A program made the translations under genes and the position numbers. From Saprospiraceae bacterium (GTDB lineage: Bacteria; Bacteroidota; Bacteroidia; Chitinophagales; Saprospiraceae), in contig JAHDCG010000041.1 in the NCBI GenBank assembly GCA_020629965.1, positions 1 through 39,537 on the forward strand: 39,537 nucleotides of DNA. The letters run 5' to 3'. Under the pieces are notes generated by a model. The model ran no database searches. It was not told the DNA's origin and saw only the letters and a program-made list of their open reading frames with translations. This document shows positions 25,859 through 32,992 of the stretch, one piece after another. The stretch's first letter is position 1. Each line of letters opens with the position of its first letter.

Positions 25859-26323
25859 ATGGAAACCAAACAAAAAGGAGACATTGCCGAACAAGCCACG
25901 GTTTTGCAAGCATTAAAATTAGGATGGGGAGTGTTAACTCCGTACGGCGACAGATTACCTTATGACTTAGTGTTTGATACGGGTGAAAACTTCGTTAAAA
26001 TTCAAGTAAAAAGTGCATGGTTTGACAGTACCAAAGAAAACTATGTAACAGATAATCGCCGTACAAAAACCAACAGGAGAAGAATGATTCGGTCGAATTA
26101 CTCTGCGAATGATTTTGACTTTGCCGTAATTTACCTTCAAGATTTGGAAGTATTTTACATTATGCCCGTAGAAATTTTTAACGCTTACGGCTCCGAAATT
26201 CACTTTGTAGAAAGCGAGAAAAGACAACGGAAGCCGAAATCGGCCGGTTACAGAAATGCTTGGCATTTAATAAATAACAAGAGCCACAAAACAGCGGACG
26301 CGATAGGTCAGAAAAATCCGTGA
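25859..26323 (+). CDS. I-Ssp6803I-like PD-(D/E)XK homing endonuclease (group I intron-associated family), free-standing
   Basis: 154 residues. The N-terminal QKGDIAEQATVLQALKLGWG, then TPYGDRLPYDLVFD and VKIQVKSAW, match the family named after the endonuclease of the Synechocystis tRNA-fMet group I intron (Pfam PDDEXK_5). Candidate catalytic residues are Glu11, Asp36, Gln49 and Lys51; a Gln in place of the usual acidic residue is, as I recall, also found in I-Ssp6803I. A basic stretch (TDNRRTKTNRRRMI, near 64-77) and YSANDFDFAVIYL follow. The last 20 residues are polar and could be drift. Unlike the cyanobacterial gene it is not inside the intron: it starts 216 bases after the intron-bearing tRNA-fMet on the same strand, with a terminator between them. 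The expected target is the intronless tRNA-fMet; this is inference. Confidence 0.85.
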   Translation: METKQKGDIAEQATVLQALKLGWGVLTPYGDRLPYDLVFDTGENFVKIQVKSAWFDSTKENYVTDNRRTKTNRRRMIRSNYSANDFDFAVIYLQDLEVFYIMPVEIFNAYGSEIHFVESEKRQRKPKSAGYRNAWHLINNKSHKTADAIGQKNP

Positions 26324-26507
26324 GCATCTGTTCTAATCCGTAAAATCTGTGTTCCTACTCAAGCCAAAACAGCAATCAGCGAAAATCATAAAGAATCATC
26401 CCGACTGAAGTACGGGACAGGTATCAATCAGCGTAAAAAAAAATCCGTACTAATCAGCCTCATCCGCTAAATCCGCGATTCTGCCCAAGTCAACAAAGTC
26501 AAAAAAA
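26320..26507 (-). repeat. decamer-type tracts (ACGGATT/ACAGATT) and a palindrome
   Basis: On the minus strand 26320-26345 reads ACAGATTTT, ACGGATTAGA, ACAGATGCTC, ACGGATTTTT, a period near 10. More ATCCGC/ATCAGC words occur at 26372-26398 and 26430-26475. A second copy of the TCCCGACTGAAGTACGGGA palindrome lies at 26399-26421. No gene. Confidence 0.7.
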
Positions 26508-28094
26508 TCACCGAAAAGTCAACACCCCGAACCGATACCGCCGTCCGTCTTCCCCGTAAACCGCCATCGTCCGCTTCCCGTTTTGCTTACACACCTTCGG
26601 GCGCGTCGCCACTGAAGCATCGCGTTGACTTTGCAGCGGAAAACTTCTCACCCTGCCCTTCATATCTACCTCCGAGACGGCAATGACCGAACCGCTGCCG
26701 CTGAAATCAAACAGGCGATTGCGGTAATTAGGGTCGAGATTGCGCGCGTCGTCGTTGTAAATAAAAAACAACTTGCCGCGTGTAATACTCATGGCGTAAG
26801 AAGAAAAATAGCCGCCGTCATTCACCGTGCGCTGTCGCTTCGGAATGCGGCTCGCCCACTCTATTTCACCGTCGGGGCGTATGTTGACGACGATGATGTC
26901 GTTATAATTGTAGTAAAAATTTGCGGTAAACCTGCCCGTGTAAAAGTCTTGAAACTCATCGCGGAAAATGTAGTATTGCTCGGCGACCAAAACCGCACCG
27001 CCGTCGCTGCGCAGGATGAGTTCGTCGAGGCTGTAACTCGTCAGCTCGGCTTCTTTGCTCACATCACCGCGCTGTTCGGCTCGCTCGGCACGTCTGATTT
27101 CACGGTTGGATAATTCGGAAGCAATAAACTCGAAATCGAACTCCTTTATCGTACTTTGCTTGATGACTTTCGATTTGCTGTCGATGCGAAAGTAACAAGT
27201 CCCTTTCGCATTTTCGGAGTCTCTTTCGGAGTAAAAACCCGCTAAAATCAAATCGCCGTCATTCGCAATGCGAAAAGTCAAATCGGTGATAAATCGCTGC
27301 CCCAAGTCGATTTTATACTCCTTTTTACGCTCGCCGCTGTCCGTATAAGCAAGCACGACGTAGCGGTAATTTGCCCGTCCGCTGCCGCCGCGACGTGCCG
27401 CTCGGTTCTCATACACGATGCCCAAAACGTACACATTTCCGTCTTTATCCGTGCGATAATCTTCCACCGAAAACACATCGTCGTTGTACGGCAACTTGAT
27501 ATTTTTCTTCCACAATTCGTTCATTTCACTGTCAAAAACGCGAAAAGCAAACTGCTCGGGCGTGTTGCGCTCATAAGGCAACTGATTGTAAATGAGCAAC
27601 TTAGTACTATCCTGCGACAACCGCGTATCAAAATTTCCCTCTTTTACTTTATTTTTAGAATCAATCTCGCCGACCAAAGTCAGCTTGCGACTCGGTTGCA
27701 GCCGCGCACTCAATTCCTGCGCAAAAAGGTAGTTTTTCTTTTTCGCCACATTATTAAAAGAAGTCAGCAAATAGTGCTTGCCGCCGACGGTAATCACATC
27801 CTCGAAATCCCGAATTTTCTTCTTATACTTCAAGTCGATTTCTTCCGAACGCTTCAACTTCATATCGTCCGTATATTGCTCTATCCACACGCGTTCTTTA
27901 GCGGAAATCGCCGTCGGATTGCGCAGTCGCAGCGCCAAAAACCCGCCCGGTATCTGACTGATAATGCGCGAAATATAAGAGTTATTCGGCTCGGAATACT
28001 CGGGTCCCCACTCGATTTGCGCGGGTATGATGTCTTGCTGTGCCGTCACGGAAAACACGGATGAAAAGCAAATAATAAAAAGCAGTTTGTGCAT
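26508..28094 (-). CDS. secreted hypothetical protein, probably beta-propeller-like
   Basis: 528 residues with a signal peptide (MHKLLFIICFSSVFSVTAQ). I do not recognise the family. The mature part alternates beta strands and polar turns. Repeated phrases such as DKDGNVYVLGIVYE, ANDGDLILAGFYSE and RSDGGAVLVAEQYY look like blades of a propeller. A charged RREIRRAERAEQRGDVSKEA-like helix interrupts it near residue 335. There is no lipobox and no type IX sorting domain, so it is probably periplasmic or surface-retained by other means. It lies 80 bases downstream of the 5'-nucleotidase-like gene on the same strand, with an octamer repeat tract between them; cotranscription is possible. Confidence 0.75.
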   Translation of the reverse strand: MHKLLFIICFSSVFSVTAQQDIIPAQIEWGPEYSEPNNSYISRIISQIPGGFLALRLRNPTAISAKERVWIEQYTDDMKLKRSEEIDLKYKKKIRDFEDVITVGGKHYLLTSFNNVAKKKNYLFAQELSARLQPSRKLTLVGEIDSKNKVKEGNFDTRLSQDSTKLLIYNQLPYERNTPEQFAFRVFDSEMNELWKKNIKLPYNDDVFSVEDYRTDKDGNVYVLGIVYENRAARRGGSGRANYRYVVLAYTDSGERKKEYKIDLGQRFITDLTFRIANDGDLILAGFYSERDSENAKGTCYFRIDSKSKVIKQSTIKEFDFEFIASELSNREIRRAERAEQRGDVSKEAELTSYSLDELILRSDGGAVLVAEQYYIFRDEFQDFYTGRFTANFYYNYNDIIVVNIRPDGEIEWASRIPKRQRTVNDGGYFSSYAMSITRGKLFFIYNDDARNLDPNYRNRLFDFSGSGSVIAVSEVDMKGRVRSFPLQSQRDASVATRPKVCKQNGKRTMAVYGEDGRRYRFGVLTFR

Positions 28095-28135
28095 AATTTT
28101 CTTTTAAAAACAAAGAAATATTTTTCGAGTCACCG

Positions 28136-28169
28136 AATAAACAAATAAACACCTAAACGGATAAACAAT
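28136..28169 (-). repeat. post-stop octamer tract (GTTTATCC/GTTTAGGT)
   Basis: On the minus strand GTTTATCC, GTTTAGGT, GTTTATTT, GTTTATTC begin 5 bases after the stop of the nucleotidase-like gene, an exact 8-bp period. Confidence 0.85.
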
Positions 28170-28174
28170 CGAAA

Positions 28175-29719
28175 TTACCTTTTCTTCAAATAATCAATAA
28201 CCAACAAACGAATGTCGGAGCGCAAATCGTCTGTCTCCGTCGGGCTTTCGATATTTAAAATATCCGGATTGTCGGGCGTGAAAAAATCCATGCCGCTTTC
28301 CAGACCCGTCAGCAGAAAATCGGTGGTGATGACGCGGTAAGTTTTTGCGGGGTCGATTGCTTCGCCGCCGGCGTACCAAGTCGCGTTTTCCTGATTATAT
28401 CGGAAGCCGTCCGTTTGCAGAAAGCCGCCCTTGCCTTTGTTCGCTAAGCCCTGACGCAGCATTTTTTCGAGCAGACTGCCGCGCATTTCCACCTCTTCCG
28501 TTCCGCCGCCGAAGGGCAGAGCGCGAAACATGTCGATGGCGTAAATATTGCCTTGTAGTTGGTCGTCGATGCGCACCGAGCCGCTGTTAATGAGCGAACC
28601 GACCACCTCGCCGCGCGCGCCCGCCGTCATGGCACGAGCAAGAATGTCGCCGAAATTGGTGCTGCGGTTGCGAATGCTGCTTTCGCGGGCATCTAAAGGC
28701 ACTTCGGTGGTGTAGATTTTTTCGTAAGGCGTCGGGTAAATTTGCAAAATCAAGTCGTCCTGTACCTGCGTCCATTTTTCGGTCAGTGCCAAAACCGCCG
28801 GGTCGTCGGGCACGGCGTCGGTGACGGCTACGGCTTCCGAGTCGATTGTGACCTGCGGTTCTTTGCCGCTTAAAACGAGCTTGACGCGGTGTATCCAAAC
28901 GGATTTGGCGTTGGCGTCGGCTTTCATGATTGTGGTATTTCTGACCTTGACCTGCATTTGGTCGTGATCGTGACCGCCCATAAAAATCGGCACGGTAACG
29001 GGCATCATTTCGGCGAGTTTTTTGTCCTGCTCGATTTCCAAATGCGTGATACCGAGCACGACATCGCAGGTTGCGGTCAGGGCTTTTGCCTCTTCAATCG
29101 GTCTCCGGTAGAAGTCGTTATACTTCACAAAACTCTTCGGATTGGAGTCGATAGTCGTACCGAATAGTCCGATTTTCGCCTGCGTGCCGTCGCGGTCATA
29201 GACTTCCAAAATCAGGCGGTCGGGCACTGCCTCCGCGCCGTCGGCGGTTTCTTTTTTAAACTTTACTTCTTGATTATCAACCACTTGCCGCACACTCGTA
29301 CCCAGCCACGCAAAGTCGCTTTCATTGATGCGGGCTTGCAATTCGGGCATTTTTACATCGAACTCATGGTTGCCGAAGGTCACCACGTCCACCCCGACCG
29401 CATTCATGGTTTGCACCATTTGCTCGCCGCTGATGCGCTTGCCGTCGCGCTTTAACTGCCCCATCAGCGAGGGATTGAGAAAGTCGCCGGCGAGGACACA
29501 GTAGGTATTTGGGTTTTCTTTTTCCAATCTTTTCAAAATGGTAGCTACACGCGCCAATCCGCCGATTCTGCCGCCGTCGGAAGGGGCGATTTCATAGACA
29601 TCGTTCATTTGCAAAAAGACGACTTCGATTTGTCGGTCGTCGCAGGGCTGCGGGCGGGTGAGGCAGGATGGCAGTAGAAAAATTGTGAAAGCGAGGAAGA
29701 GAAATTTTGTTGTTTTCAT
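28175..29719 (-). CDS. 5'-nucleotidase / UshA-type metallophosphatase lipoprotein
   Basis: 514 residues. The signal peptide ends in a lipobox (LLPSC, Cys19), so a periplasmic lipoprotein is expected. The N-terminal calcineurin-like domain has metal-ligand motifs VFLQMNDVYEI, LAGDFLNPS, TFGNHEFD, LGITHLEIEQD and GGHDHD; a C-terminal 5'-nucleotidase domain follows (IRNRSTNFGDILARAM, LINSGSVRI, GGFLQTDGFRY, TDFLLTGL). It should hydrolyse nucleotides or related phosphoesters outside the cytoplasm. The first motif is NDVYE where many family members have ND-x-H, so one metal ligand is changed; I recall relatives with the same NDVYE. It is shorter than some UshA proteins but complete. Confidence 0.92.
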   Translation of the reverse strand: MKTTKFLFLAFTIFLLPSCLTRPQPCDDRQIEVVFLQMNDVYEIAPSDGGRIGGLARVATILKRLEKENPNTYCVLAGDFLNPSLMGQLKRDGKRISGEQMVQTMNAVGVDVVTFGNHEFDVKMPELQARINESDFAWLGTSVRQVVDNQEVKFKKETADGAEAVPDRLILEVYDRDGTQAKIGLFGTTIDSNPKSFVKYNDFYRRPIEEAKALTATCDVVLGITHLEIEQDKKLAEMMPVTVPIFMGGHDHDQMQVKVRNTTIMKADANAKSVWIHRVKLVLSGKEPQVTIDSEAVAVTDAVPDDPAVLALTEKWTQVQDDLILQIYPTPYEKIYTTEVPLDARESSIRNRSTNFGDILARAMTAGARGEVVGSLINSGSVRIDDQLQGNIYAIDMFRALPFGGGTEEVEMRGSLLEKMLRQGLANKGKGGFLQTDGFRYNQENATWYAGGEAIDPAKTYRVITTDFLLTGLESGMDFFTPDNPDILNIESPTETDDLRSDIRLLVIDYLKKR

Positions 29720-29979
29720 AAAAATTAGTTGTGAGCGGATTTTATTGTTTAAAAGTTTAGTTCCGATAGCTATCGGAATTAAGCGTTTAGGGAGGCGCCG
29801 TTCAACCTCTTTTTTTAGAGGAAATTTCAGAATACTTTCGGCGTGCGGCGGCGAATTTTTCGGGACAAAAATAACAGGATTTGCGGTGATTGAAGCAGAT
29901 TTTTGCAGCCGACCGATTTGTCCGAGATTTTTCCTTAATTTACGGTCTCATTTCACACAAACGGCAAACCGCACTTTCT

Positions 29980-30723
29980 ATGAAAAACAACAACACAAAG
30001 CAGGAAAAGAACGAAACCGACGGAAAAATTTTGCAGGAAAATTACACGAAGGCTTTATTGGAAAACTTCGCCGAAAATCAGGCTGCCGTGCGCTTGACCT
30101 TGATTGACGACCGCACTATCGACCTGTCCGGCGCTGAAGTGCGGGCGCAAATTCGGTCGTTTGCCGACTATTTAAATCACTTGAAAGTCGGAAAAGGAAA
30201 GGTCGTGGCGGGTATTTGTCAGGACTTGCCGGAGCGCATTTTTGCGATTTTAGCCACGCATAGCTTGGGCGGAAAATGGCTGGAAATTTCGACCGCCGCC
30301 ACCGCCTCGGAAGTCGAAACCCTGATGAAAATGTACCGTCCGCACGCTGTCGTTACTATGGAAACTTTGCCCGGCAATCCCGGTTTTTCCAAAAAAATTA
30401 ACAAAGCATTCGACGAAATCGACGAGATGCGCGGTGTGGTCGTGCTGCCCTCCTCGCCGCCGAAACCGGGTGCGATAGAGTACGGTCGCTACTGGAACGA
30501 CACCTACTCTGTGATGCCGCAGCCCTTTGTTTTCCCCGATTATGCCCCCGATGAAGTAATTTTTGAAACTGCCGACCGCAGATACACGCACCGCGATTTT
30601 CTGCAAAAAAATGCAGCAAAGGACGATTTGTACTTTTTGAAAATGGCGGAAGGAAAACTGTTGAAAATCGGAGAGTGGGAGAATGAGGGGATACTTGGGT
30701 TTGTGAAGAGATGGTTTGGATAA
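29980..30723 (+). CDS. truncated AMP-binding (acyl-CoA synthetase-like) N-terminal protein
   Basis: 247 residues. Residues 20-130 resemble the N-terminal part of ANL-family acyl-CoA synthetases, especially the acetoacetyl-CoA synthetase branch: DRTIDLSGAEVRAQIRSFAD, LKVGKGKVVAGICQDLPERI, ATHSLGGKWLEIST, and a PHAVVT strand. After residue 195 (PDYAPDEVIFETADRRYTH) the region that should hold the SSGTTG-type phosphate loop is unrecognisable, and the whole adenylation core and C-terminal lid are missing. It is therefore either a degraded fragment or a re-purposed domain; it has normal start, stop and composition. The frame is open upstream to 29890, but the ATG at 29980 is preferred. No operon partner. 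Confidence 0.6.
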   Translation: MKNNNTKQEKNETDGKILQENYTKALLENFAENQAAVRLTLIDDRTIDLSGAEVRAQIRSFADYLNHLKVGKGKVVAGICQDLPERIFAILATHSLGGKWLEISTAATASEVETLMKMYRPHAVVTMETLPGNPGFSKKINKAFDEIDEMRGVVVLPSSPPKPGAIEYGRYWNDTYSVMPQPFVFPDYAPDEVIFETADRRYTHRDFLQKNAAKDDLYFLKMAEGKLLKIGEWENEGILGFVKRWFG

Positions 30724-31004
30724 ATAAAACTGCTCCAAGAGAATAGAAAACCGAAGTATTCAATTAACCAAGCATTGATACCGGGCACGGAAGCGGAGAA
30801 TAATTCGTTATCAATCTGACTAAAAATCAGGGTGCATAAAAGCAGCAGGAGGGTCGGAAAAAAGACGGATTTTCTGAGGTTTTGCCTGTGCTTTGTCGTT
30901 TATTGTCGGATTTTATGTCGGCGGCTAAAAGATATTGCGGTTATTTGTGTCAAGATACACGTTTTTTACAAACCTTCGTTCATCACCTAAAATCCTTCGA
31001 CTCC

Positions 31005-31583
31005 GTGAAGAATTTACTCTTTGATTTTATCGAAAAATATATGCCGTTGACGCAGACGGAAAAGCAGGCATTGACAGACTTAGATTTGTTTCGCAGTTGT
31101 AAAAAAGGTACGGTTTTACTTGCGGAAGGGCAGCGTTCACCTTACGGATATTTTGTATTGAAAGGCTGTATCAGAAAATATTATGTCATCGACGGCGAGG
31201 AGAAGACGACGGATTTTTATACGGAAATGCAAGGCGAAACGCCCGAATGTGTCGTAACCCGTAAGTCTTCGGGTTACTTTTTGGCTTGTACCGAAGACTC
31301 GCTTATCAGCGTTTCTACTCCCGCCGACGAAGCGAAAATTTTTACTGCTTTTCCGCGCTTCGAGACCTTATGTCGCTTGGTTTCCGAAGATTTAATAATG
31401 AAAAAACAAGCCTCTTTCGACAATTTCAAAAACTCCTCACCCGAGCAGCGTTACGAAAATTTATTAGCCGCAAGACCGGATTTAATTCAACGTGTACCGC
31501 AGCATCAGTTGGCGAGTTACCTCGGTATGAAACCTCAATCTTTGAGCCGCATTAAAAGCAGATTGATGAAGAAAAAATCCTGA
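31005..31583 (+). CDS. Crp/Fnr family transcriptional regulator
   Basis: About 192 residues. A cyclic-nucleotide-binding-like beta roll (residues 25-120; GTVLLAEGQRSPYGYFVLKG, CIRKYYVIDGEEKTTDFY) leads through a dimerisation helix to a winged helix-turn-helix (VPQHQLASYLGMKPQSLSRI). There is no Cys set for an Fe-S cluster like that of Fnr, so the ligand is unknown. The GTG at 31005 gives the length usual for Bacteroidota members; the frame is open to an ATG at 30915 and a TTG at 30882, so a 30-residue extension is possible. It is followed 92 bases later by an outer-membrane-like gene with a dyad operator between them, suggesting local regulation. Confidence 0.87.
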   Translation: MKNLLFDFIEKYMPLTQTEKQALTDLDLFRSCKKGTVLLAEGQRSPYGYFVLKGCIRKYYVIDGEEKTTDFYTEMQGETPECVVTRKSSGYFLACTEDSLISVSTPADEAKIFTAFPRFETLCRLVSEDLIMKKQASFDNFKNSSPEQRYENLLAARPDLIQRVPQHQLASYLGMKPQSLSRIKSRLMKKKS

Positions 31584-31597
31584 CCGCGCCGGTATTT

Positions 31598-31613
31598 GTT
31601 AACTAAAGTGAAC
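31598..31613. promoter_or_regulatory. candidate Crp/Fnr-type operator
   Basis: GTTAACTAAAGTGAAC is an imperfect dyad (GTTnACT/AGTnAAC) located 15 bases after the regulator stop and 22 bases upstream of the candidate -7 box at 31636. Confidence 0.5.
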
Positions 31614-31635
31614 GGTTTCGAGTTCAATTCCGCCG

Positions 31636-31643
31636 CAACTTTG
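31636..31643 (+). promoter_or_regulatory. candidate -7 box for the barrel-like gene
   Basis: CAACTTTG is one base off TAnnTTTG and lies 32 bases before the ATG at 31675. The -33 region is weak, as would fit an activator-dependent promoter with the dyad at 31598. Confidence 0.45.
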
Positions 31644-31674
31644 CATTGTCTTTTAATTCTAAAATTTAAAACTC

Positions 31675-32289
31675 ATGCAAAAGTATTTTTTCTCATTTTT
31701 TTTGCTCTGCAACTCTTTCCATCTGCAGGCACAATACGACCGAACCGAAGCCGACTCTCCAAGATTTTTCGTCGGCAGCAGCCTGTTTGTCTTGTACAAT
31801 TTGATACCCGACGACAATGCCCCTGACTTTGCTCAACTAAATTTCGGCTACCGTCTCGACTCCAAAAATACAGTGTCCATAGAAATAAAAACGTGGAAAT
31901 ATGCGTGGCCGCTCGGCATTCCTTACGGACCGGACAAGGAGGCACCCGCGACAAAATTCCCGGGCATTGTCCGTGAGTTCGGCGCGGCGGCGGCTTATCA
32001 ACATTTTTGGTGGAAAGGGCTGTACACAGGCGTACACGTAATGGCGGCGCGGCAGATTTTTCTAAACGAAGCCGGCAATAAAATCAGCAACGGTTTTCAG
32101 ATTTTTAATACTTACCGCGCGGGTTATCACCTCAAGATTTTCCGTAATCGCTTTTTTATCGAGCCGTCTTTAGCGGTCACGCATCGCCCTTATCACAGCA
32201 AGATGCCGACGGATTTTAAACAACAAGACGACCGTTGGTCTAAGTTTTTTATCGGCGAACCGGGGCTGCATTTCGGCTTTAATTTTTGA
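31675..32289 (+). CDS. hypothetical outer-membrane beta-barrel-like protein
   Basis: 204 residues. The signal peptide (MQKYFFSFFLLCNSFHLQAQ) and alternating amphipathic strands rich in aromatics (FFVGSSLFVLYNL, AQLNFGYRLDSKNTVSIEIK, AAAYQHFWWKGLYTGVHVMA) with a terminal LHFGFNF fit a small 8-10 stranded barrel. No family name comes to mind. It is the only gene directly downstream of the Crp/Fnr regulator on the same strand and is separated from it by a dyad operator, so it is a likely target. Its stop is 7 bases from the stop of the convergent GNAT gene, with no terminator between. Confidence 0.75.
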   Translation: MQKYFFSFFLLCNSFHLQAQYDRTEADSPRFFVGSSLFVLYNLIPDDNAPDFAQLNFGYRLDSKNTVSIEIKTWKYAWPLGIPYGPDKEAPATKFPGIVREFGAAAAYQHFWWKGLYTGVHVMAARQIFLNEAGNKISNGFQIFNTYRAGYHLKIFRNRFFIEPSLAVTHRPYHSKMPTDFKQQDDRWSKFFIGEPGLHFGFNF

Positions 32290-32296
32290 TAAAAAT

Positions 32297-32851
32297 TCAG
32301 CCGAACCACGCCTTCACCCGCGCCCCGAGGCTCTTTTTTTCCCGCGCCCATATCATGCGCCACACTTCGCCCTTGCCGCCGTCGGGATTTTCGGTGACGG
32401 TCAGTTCGGCACACAATCCGCCCGCCCGTTCGTAAAAATTGACGGCGGGCTGATTGTTTTTAAACACCCACAAATACGCGCCTTTATCGGGAAAATTTTC
32501 ACGGATATGTGTCAGTCCTTTTTCCAAAAGTTGCCGCCCGATGCCCTGCCCTTTAGTGTCGGGTCTGACGTGCAGATTGTCGATGAGCGAGCCGTAGTCT
32601 TTGTTTTCATTACCGATGACGCAGATAAAACCCAACAGTTCACCGTCTTTTTCAGCGAGCAAAACCCATTGATTATCAGCCCGTTGTGCGGGGTCGAATT
32701 TCTTTTTCCAATATTGCAATCGTTCCCGTTCGACTTCGTTTTCTAAGAAATCTTCGCTGAGCACGTTTTTGTAGGCGGTCTGCCACGAGCGGGCGTGGAG
32801 GCGGGCGATGTTTTTGAGGTCGGAGGGGTTTGCGAGCCGGAAGTTTAACAT
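32297..32851 (-). CDS. GNAT family N-acetyltransferase
   Basis: 184 residues. The GNAT fold is clear: LANPSDLKNIARLHARSWQT at the start, a VLLAEKDGELLGFICV strand pair, the acetyl-CoA pyrophosphate loop VRPDTKGQGIGRQLL (motif A) near residue 96, and LWVFKNNQPAVNFYERAGG (motif B), where the Asn and Tyr residues are typical of the RimI-like subgroup. Substrate unknown. It is convergent with the barrel-like gene, with only 7 bases between the stops. No signal peptide, hence cytosolic. Confidence 0.92.
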   Translation of the reverse strand: MLNFRLANPSDLKNIARLHARSWQTAYKNVLSEDFLENEVERERLQYWKKKFDPAQRADNQWVLLAEKDGELLGFICVIGNENKDYGSLIDNLHVRPDTKGQGIGRQLLEKGLTHIRENFPDKGAYLWVFKNNQPAVNFYERAGGLCAELTVTENPDGGKGEVWRMIWAREKKSLGARVKAWFG

Positions 32852-32890
32852 GGAAGGTTAGTTTTTATTGAAAATTGAATTTTAGAACCT

Positions 32891-32968
32891 GAGCCGTAGC
32901 GTCGATTTTAATCGACTTGCTAAAAAAATCGCTTAGCTTATCGACTAAAGTCAATGCGACGGTGCGGG
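32891..32968. repeat. inverted pair of the GTCGAT hairpin repeat
   Basis: 32891-32923 matches the orientation of the 16270 and 16347 copies; 32933-32968 is a copy on the opposite strand (TTATCGACTAAAGTCAATGC). They face each other between bioY and the GNAT gene. Confidence 0.75.
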
Positions 32969-32992
32969 AAAATGCTTTGCATTTTAATAAAA

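Noticed and set aside
25458-25913. 151-residue minus-strand ORF across the tRNA and intron
   Set aside because: It overlaps structured RNA, the terminator and the start of the endonuclease gene, and has no protein features.
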